DNA of 7,646 nucleotides from a bacterium (GTDB taxonomy: Bacteria > JALSQH01). Positions 5,959-7,646 of this stretch are shown here, piece after piece (position 1 is the stretch's first letter; each line of letters starts with the position of its first letter). The translations under genes were made by a program, and so were the position numbers. Location: NCBI GenBank assembly GCA_027004335.1, contig JALTID010000152.1, positions 1,738 to 9,383 on the forward strand, read 5' to 3'. Under the pieces are notes generated by a model. That model did not search any database. It saw only the letters and a program-made list of their open reading frames with translations, and was not told where the DNA came from.

Positions 5959-6390
5959 AGCCAGACCAGAGAAATTACACTGGATGAAAGAAAGCTATTG
6001 GAACTTGTTGAAAAATCTCGCAGGGTAAGAGAAAATGTAGAGAATCCTAACTTTACAATTTCAAAAGATACTCTTGAATTCAACGGAAAGGTAAAGATCC
6101 CCGGATTGAGTAAGAAGATAACTATCACAGTTAAAAAGGAAGATTTTGACCCCTCAACGGGAGTGGTGAAATTTGAAATAAAAGAAATTAAACCTTCTTT
6201 CTTCGGCCTGAGTAAAAAAATCCTCTCAATTATTCCTCCAAACAGGTATTTGGAGGTAGAAAAAAGCAAATTTTTACATGCGAATTTAAAAAACATCCTG
6301 TCCAGGGTAAAATTTGTTGAAAGTGAAGATTTCAGTGTAGAAGATGTAAAAATAGATCCCGGGAAGATAACCATCATAGTTAAAGAATAA
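5956..6390 (+). CDS. Small beta-rich protein of unknown function
   Basis: I do not recognise a family with confidence. The 144-residue protein has a charged helical start (ERKLLELVEKSRRVRENVE, 11-29) and then alternating polar and hydrophobic strands: TLEFNGKVKIP, KKITITVKKED, GVVKFEIKEIKP, and at the end VEDVKIDPGKITIIVKE. There is no signal peptide and no membrane segment. The closing V-x-V-x-x-x-P-G-K-I-x-I-x-V pattern and repeated amphipathic strands are somewhat like small lipid-binding beta proteins (DUF2993/LmeA or BPI-like strands), but this is only a resemblance. The pentapeptide GLSKK occurs twice (50-54 and 84-88) at equivalent-looking strand ends, hinting at an internal duplication. 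It starts 18 bases after the PHP stop behind a strong GGAGG, and the hydrolase gene begins one base after its stop. Confidence 0.8.
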   Translation: MSQTREITLDERKLLELVEKSRRVRENVENPNFTISKDTLEFNGKVKIPGLSKKITITVKKEDFDPSTGVVKFEIKEIKPSFFGLSKKILSIIPPNRYLEVEKSKFLHANLKNILSRVKFVESEDFSVEDVKIDPGKITIIVKE

Positions 6391-6391
6391 A

Positions 6392-7042
6392 ATGGTTCTT
6401 CCAGATCAATTTCTTGAAAGACCAACACTCATACCGGTAAAAGATGAGACTGTTCTGGAAGGCCTTTACCAAAAAGGTGAAAGAGGAGCAGCTGTTATCG
6501 CTCCACCTCACCCAGAGTATGGCGGAAGTATGGAAAATCCAGTTGTAGCTGAAATGGTTTATGGCTTTTACAAAGCTGGATATTCAACACTCAGATTTAA
6601 TTTTAAGGGAGTAGGAGCAAGCCAGGGAGAAATCACAGGTGATCTTGATTCTGGAATGGAAGATTACCTATCTGCAGCAAATTTACAAAAAGAAAACACA
6701 GGTATGAGCCGACTCATTGGAAGCGGTTACTCCTACGGAGCTCTGATCACCCTGCTTGTTTATAAAAAATATGGTAAATTACTGTTTAACAAAATTCTCC
6801 TGCTATCCCCCCCTGTGAAACTTTTTTCAATGGAATTAGAATCAATAAAGCTTCCAACACTTATAATTGCAGGTGGGGAAGACCAATTTGGAGATATAAG
6901 TATCTTTAAAAAAGCTGAAGAAGAAAACCCAGAGATCAAACTGGAAGTTATCCCTGAAGCTGACCACTTTTACTCCAAGGGCCTGGGAATAATAAGCAAG
7001 ACCATAGAAAAATGGCTGGTAGAAGAAACAAAAAAAGAATGA
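6392..7042 (+). CDS. Alpha/beta hydrolase, COG2945-like
   Basis: A 216-residue cytosolic serine hydrolase of the short alpha/beta type. The catalytic triad is visible: nucleophile S114 in G-Y-S-Y-G (112-116), acid D164 in GGEDQF, and H192 in EADHFY. The oxyanion-loop region reads APPHPEYGGSMENPVV (37-52), and STLRFNFKGVGASQGE (65-80) is the signature of the COG2945 group, where the usual form is HPHPxxGGxMxNxVV and LRFNFRGVGxSxG. Here P39 replaces the first His of HPHP. The natural substrate of this group is not established; ester or thioester hydrolysis is inferred from the fold. The start ATG is one base after the preceding stop, has no clear Shine-Dalgarno and is probably translated by coupling. 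The stop overlaps the next start (ATGA). Confidence 0.9.
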   Translation: MVLPDQFLERPTLIPVKDETVLEGLYQKGERGAAVIAPPHPEYGGSMENPVVAEMVYGFYKAGYSTLRFNFKGVGASQGEITGDLDSGMEDYLSAANLQKENTGMSRLIGSGYSYGALITLLVYKKYGKLLFNKILLLSPPVKLFSMELESIKLPTLIIAGGEDQFGDISIFKKAEEENPEIKLEVIPEADHFYSKGLGIISKTIEKWLVEETKKE

Positions 7043-7646
7043 GCATACCTGAGACACCCTCCATTCCTCCCCCAGAACCACCTTCATGGAGGAAGCTTCA
7101 CCCAATATTTGAAAGATCATACAGGTTTCACAGATACAAAAGATACAGAAAACTTGCAGCTCTCAGGCCTACCCATCACAATGAAGTAATAATTTATGAT
7201 GACGGTGACAGAGCTTACGATGAAATTCTAAAAGCCATAGAAGGAGCAGAAAAAAATATAAATATCTCCACCTACATTCTGGAATCTGACTATGTGGGAA
7301 GGATCTTCAAGGAGAAACTCATCAAAAAAGTAGTGGAGGGGGTGGAGGTAAATATAATATACGACGCTGTGGGCTCAATGCGTGCATCAAGAAAATTTTT
7401 CAGGGAAATGAAAAATGCAGGAATTCACCTCGTTGTATTCCGCCCTCTGCTCTCCTTAAATCTTATAAAATTAAATAGAAGATTACACAGAAAATTATTC
7501 GTTATTGATGGTAAAATTGGGTTTATTGGTGGAATGAATATATCCTGTGAGTATGCAGGCCCCAAATTCCACGGTTACAATTGGAGGGATCTTATGGCAC
7601 GGGTTGATGGCCCCGCCGTGGGAGACCTTCAGGCAATGTTTATGGT
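7039..7646 (+). CDS. Phospholipase D/cardiolipin synthase-family protein, N-terminal part (runs off right edge)
   Basis: The frame is open from the ATG at 7039, which overlaps the hydrolase stop in ATGA, to the window end: 202 codons with no stop. The protein has a Pro-rich start (ETPSIPPPEPPSW), a basic Tyr/Arg-rich segment (about 27-39), and then the first PLD domain: VIIYDDGDRAYDEILKAI, ISTYILESD and VEVNIIYDAVGS. The first HKD motif is complete: H150, K152, D157 and G164-G165-x-N167 (HRKLFVIDGKIGFIGGMN). This is followed by W182-R-D-L, as in cardiolipin synthases. There are no N-terminal membrane segments, so it resembles soluble-start ClsB-type enzymes rather than ClsA. Cardiolipin synthases of this family join phosphatidyl groups at the membrane; another PLD activity is possible. 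The second HKD motif must lie outside the window. No strong Shine-Dalgarno is seen, so translation is probably coupled. Confidence 0.92.
   Translation, partial: MSIPETPSIPPPEPPSWRKLHPIFERSYRFHRYKRYRKLAALRPTHHNEVIIYDDGDRAYDEILKAIEGAEKNINISTYILESDYVGRIFKEKLIKKVVEGVEVNIIYDAVGSMRASRKFFREMKNAGIHLVVFRPLLSLNLIKLNRRLHRKLFVIDGKIGFIGGMNISCEYAGPKFHGYNWRDLMARVDGPAVGDLQAMFM

Noticed and set aside
5934-6428. A 164-codon open frame on the minus strand opposite the small beta-rich protein
   Set aside because: It is Phe/Ser/Leu-rich, as expected for the complement of a Lys/Glu-rich gene, and would stand alone against eight co-directional genes. The plus-strand frame has a strong GGAGG and operon-like spacing.
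1-7646. A CRISPR array, insertion sequence, toxin-antitoxin pair or phage-defence system
   Set aside because: No regularly spaced repeats, transposase, terminal inverted repeats or defence-type domains were seen. The PLD-family gene has cardiolipin-synthase features rather than those of a nuclease effector.

Overview
This is a bacterial, AT-rich chromosomal segment. Its proteins are rich in Lys, Ile and Glu, Arg is mostly encoded by AGA/AGG, and Ile is often ATA. I cannot place the organism firmly. The PATAN/DUF4388 regulator, decayed receiver and GGDEF domains, a VanZ-like protein and a PHP phosphoesterase suggest a Gram-negative-like or deep-branching bacterium (inference only). No IS, phage, CRISPR or plasmid functions are visible.

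Layout. The left edge (1-304) reads leftward: a tRNA-Arg(CCG) gene with encoded CCA, followed 19 bases later by the 5' end of a protein gene that leaves the window. A 118-base divergent spacer (305-422) holds candidate promoters for both directions. From 423 to the right edge, eight genes all read rightward with spacings from an overlap of tens of bases to 18 bases. No terminator-like hairpin is visible between them, so they are probably one operon: miaB (tRNA methylthiotransferase), a VanZ-like membrane protein, a multidomain signalling protein with a decayed GGDEF domain, a pseudo-receiver/PATAN protein with a GTPase-like but P-loop-less C-terminus, a PHP-family metal phosphoesterase, a small beta-rich protein of unknown function, a COG2945-type alpha/beta hydrolase, and the N-terminal two thirds or less of a phospholipase D/cardiolipin synthase-family enzyme.

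How they may fit together. miaB is a housekeeping gene at the head of the operon. The two large middle genes are the most unusual part: each is built from recognisable signalling folds (receiver, GAF, GGDEF; receiver, PATAN, winged helix, small GTPase) in which the expected catalytic or phosphoacceptor residues are replaced. They look like a non-catalytic sensing or scaffolding pair. The last three genes, with VanZ, have an envelope or lipid flavour. Any functional link between the signalling pair and the lipid genes is inference from gene order.

Gene starts corrected here: the small beta-rich protein starts at 5956 behind a strong GGAGG, not at 5944. The decayed-GGDEF protein probably starts at 2047 or 2056. 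The VanZ-like protein appears to have coding sequence upstream of its first ATG, extending back into miaB, with an ATT start as the best candidate.
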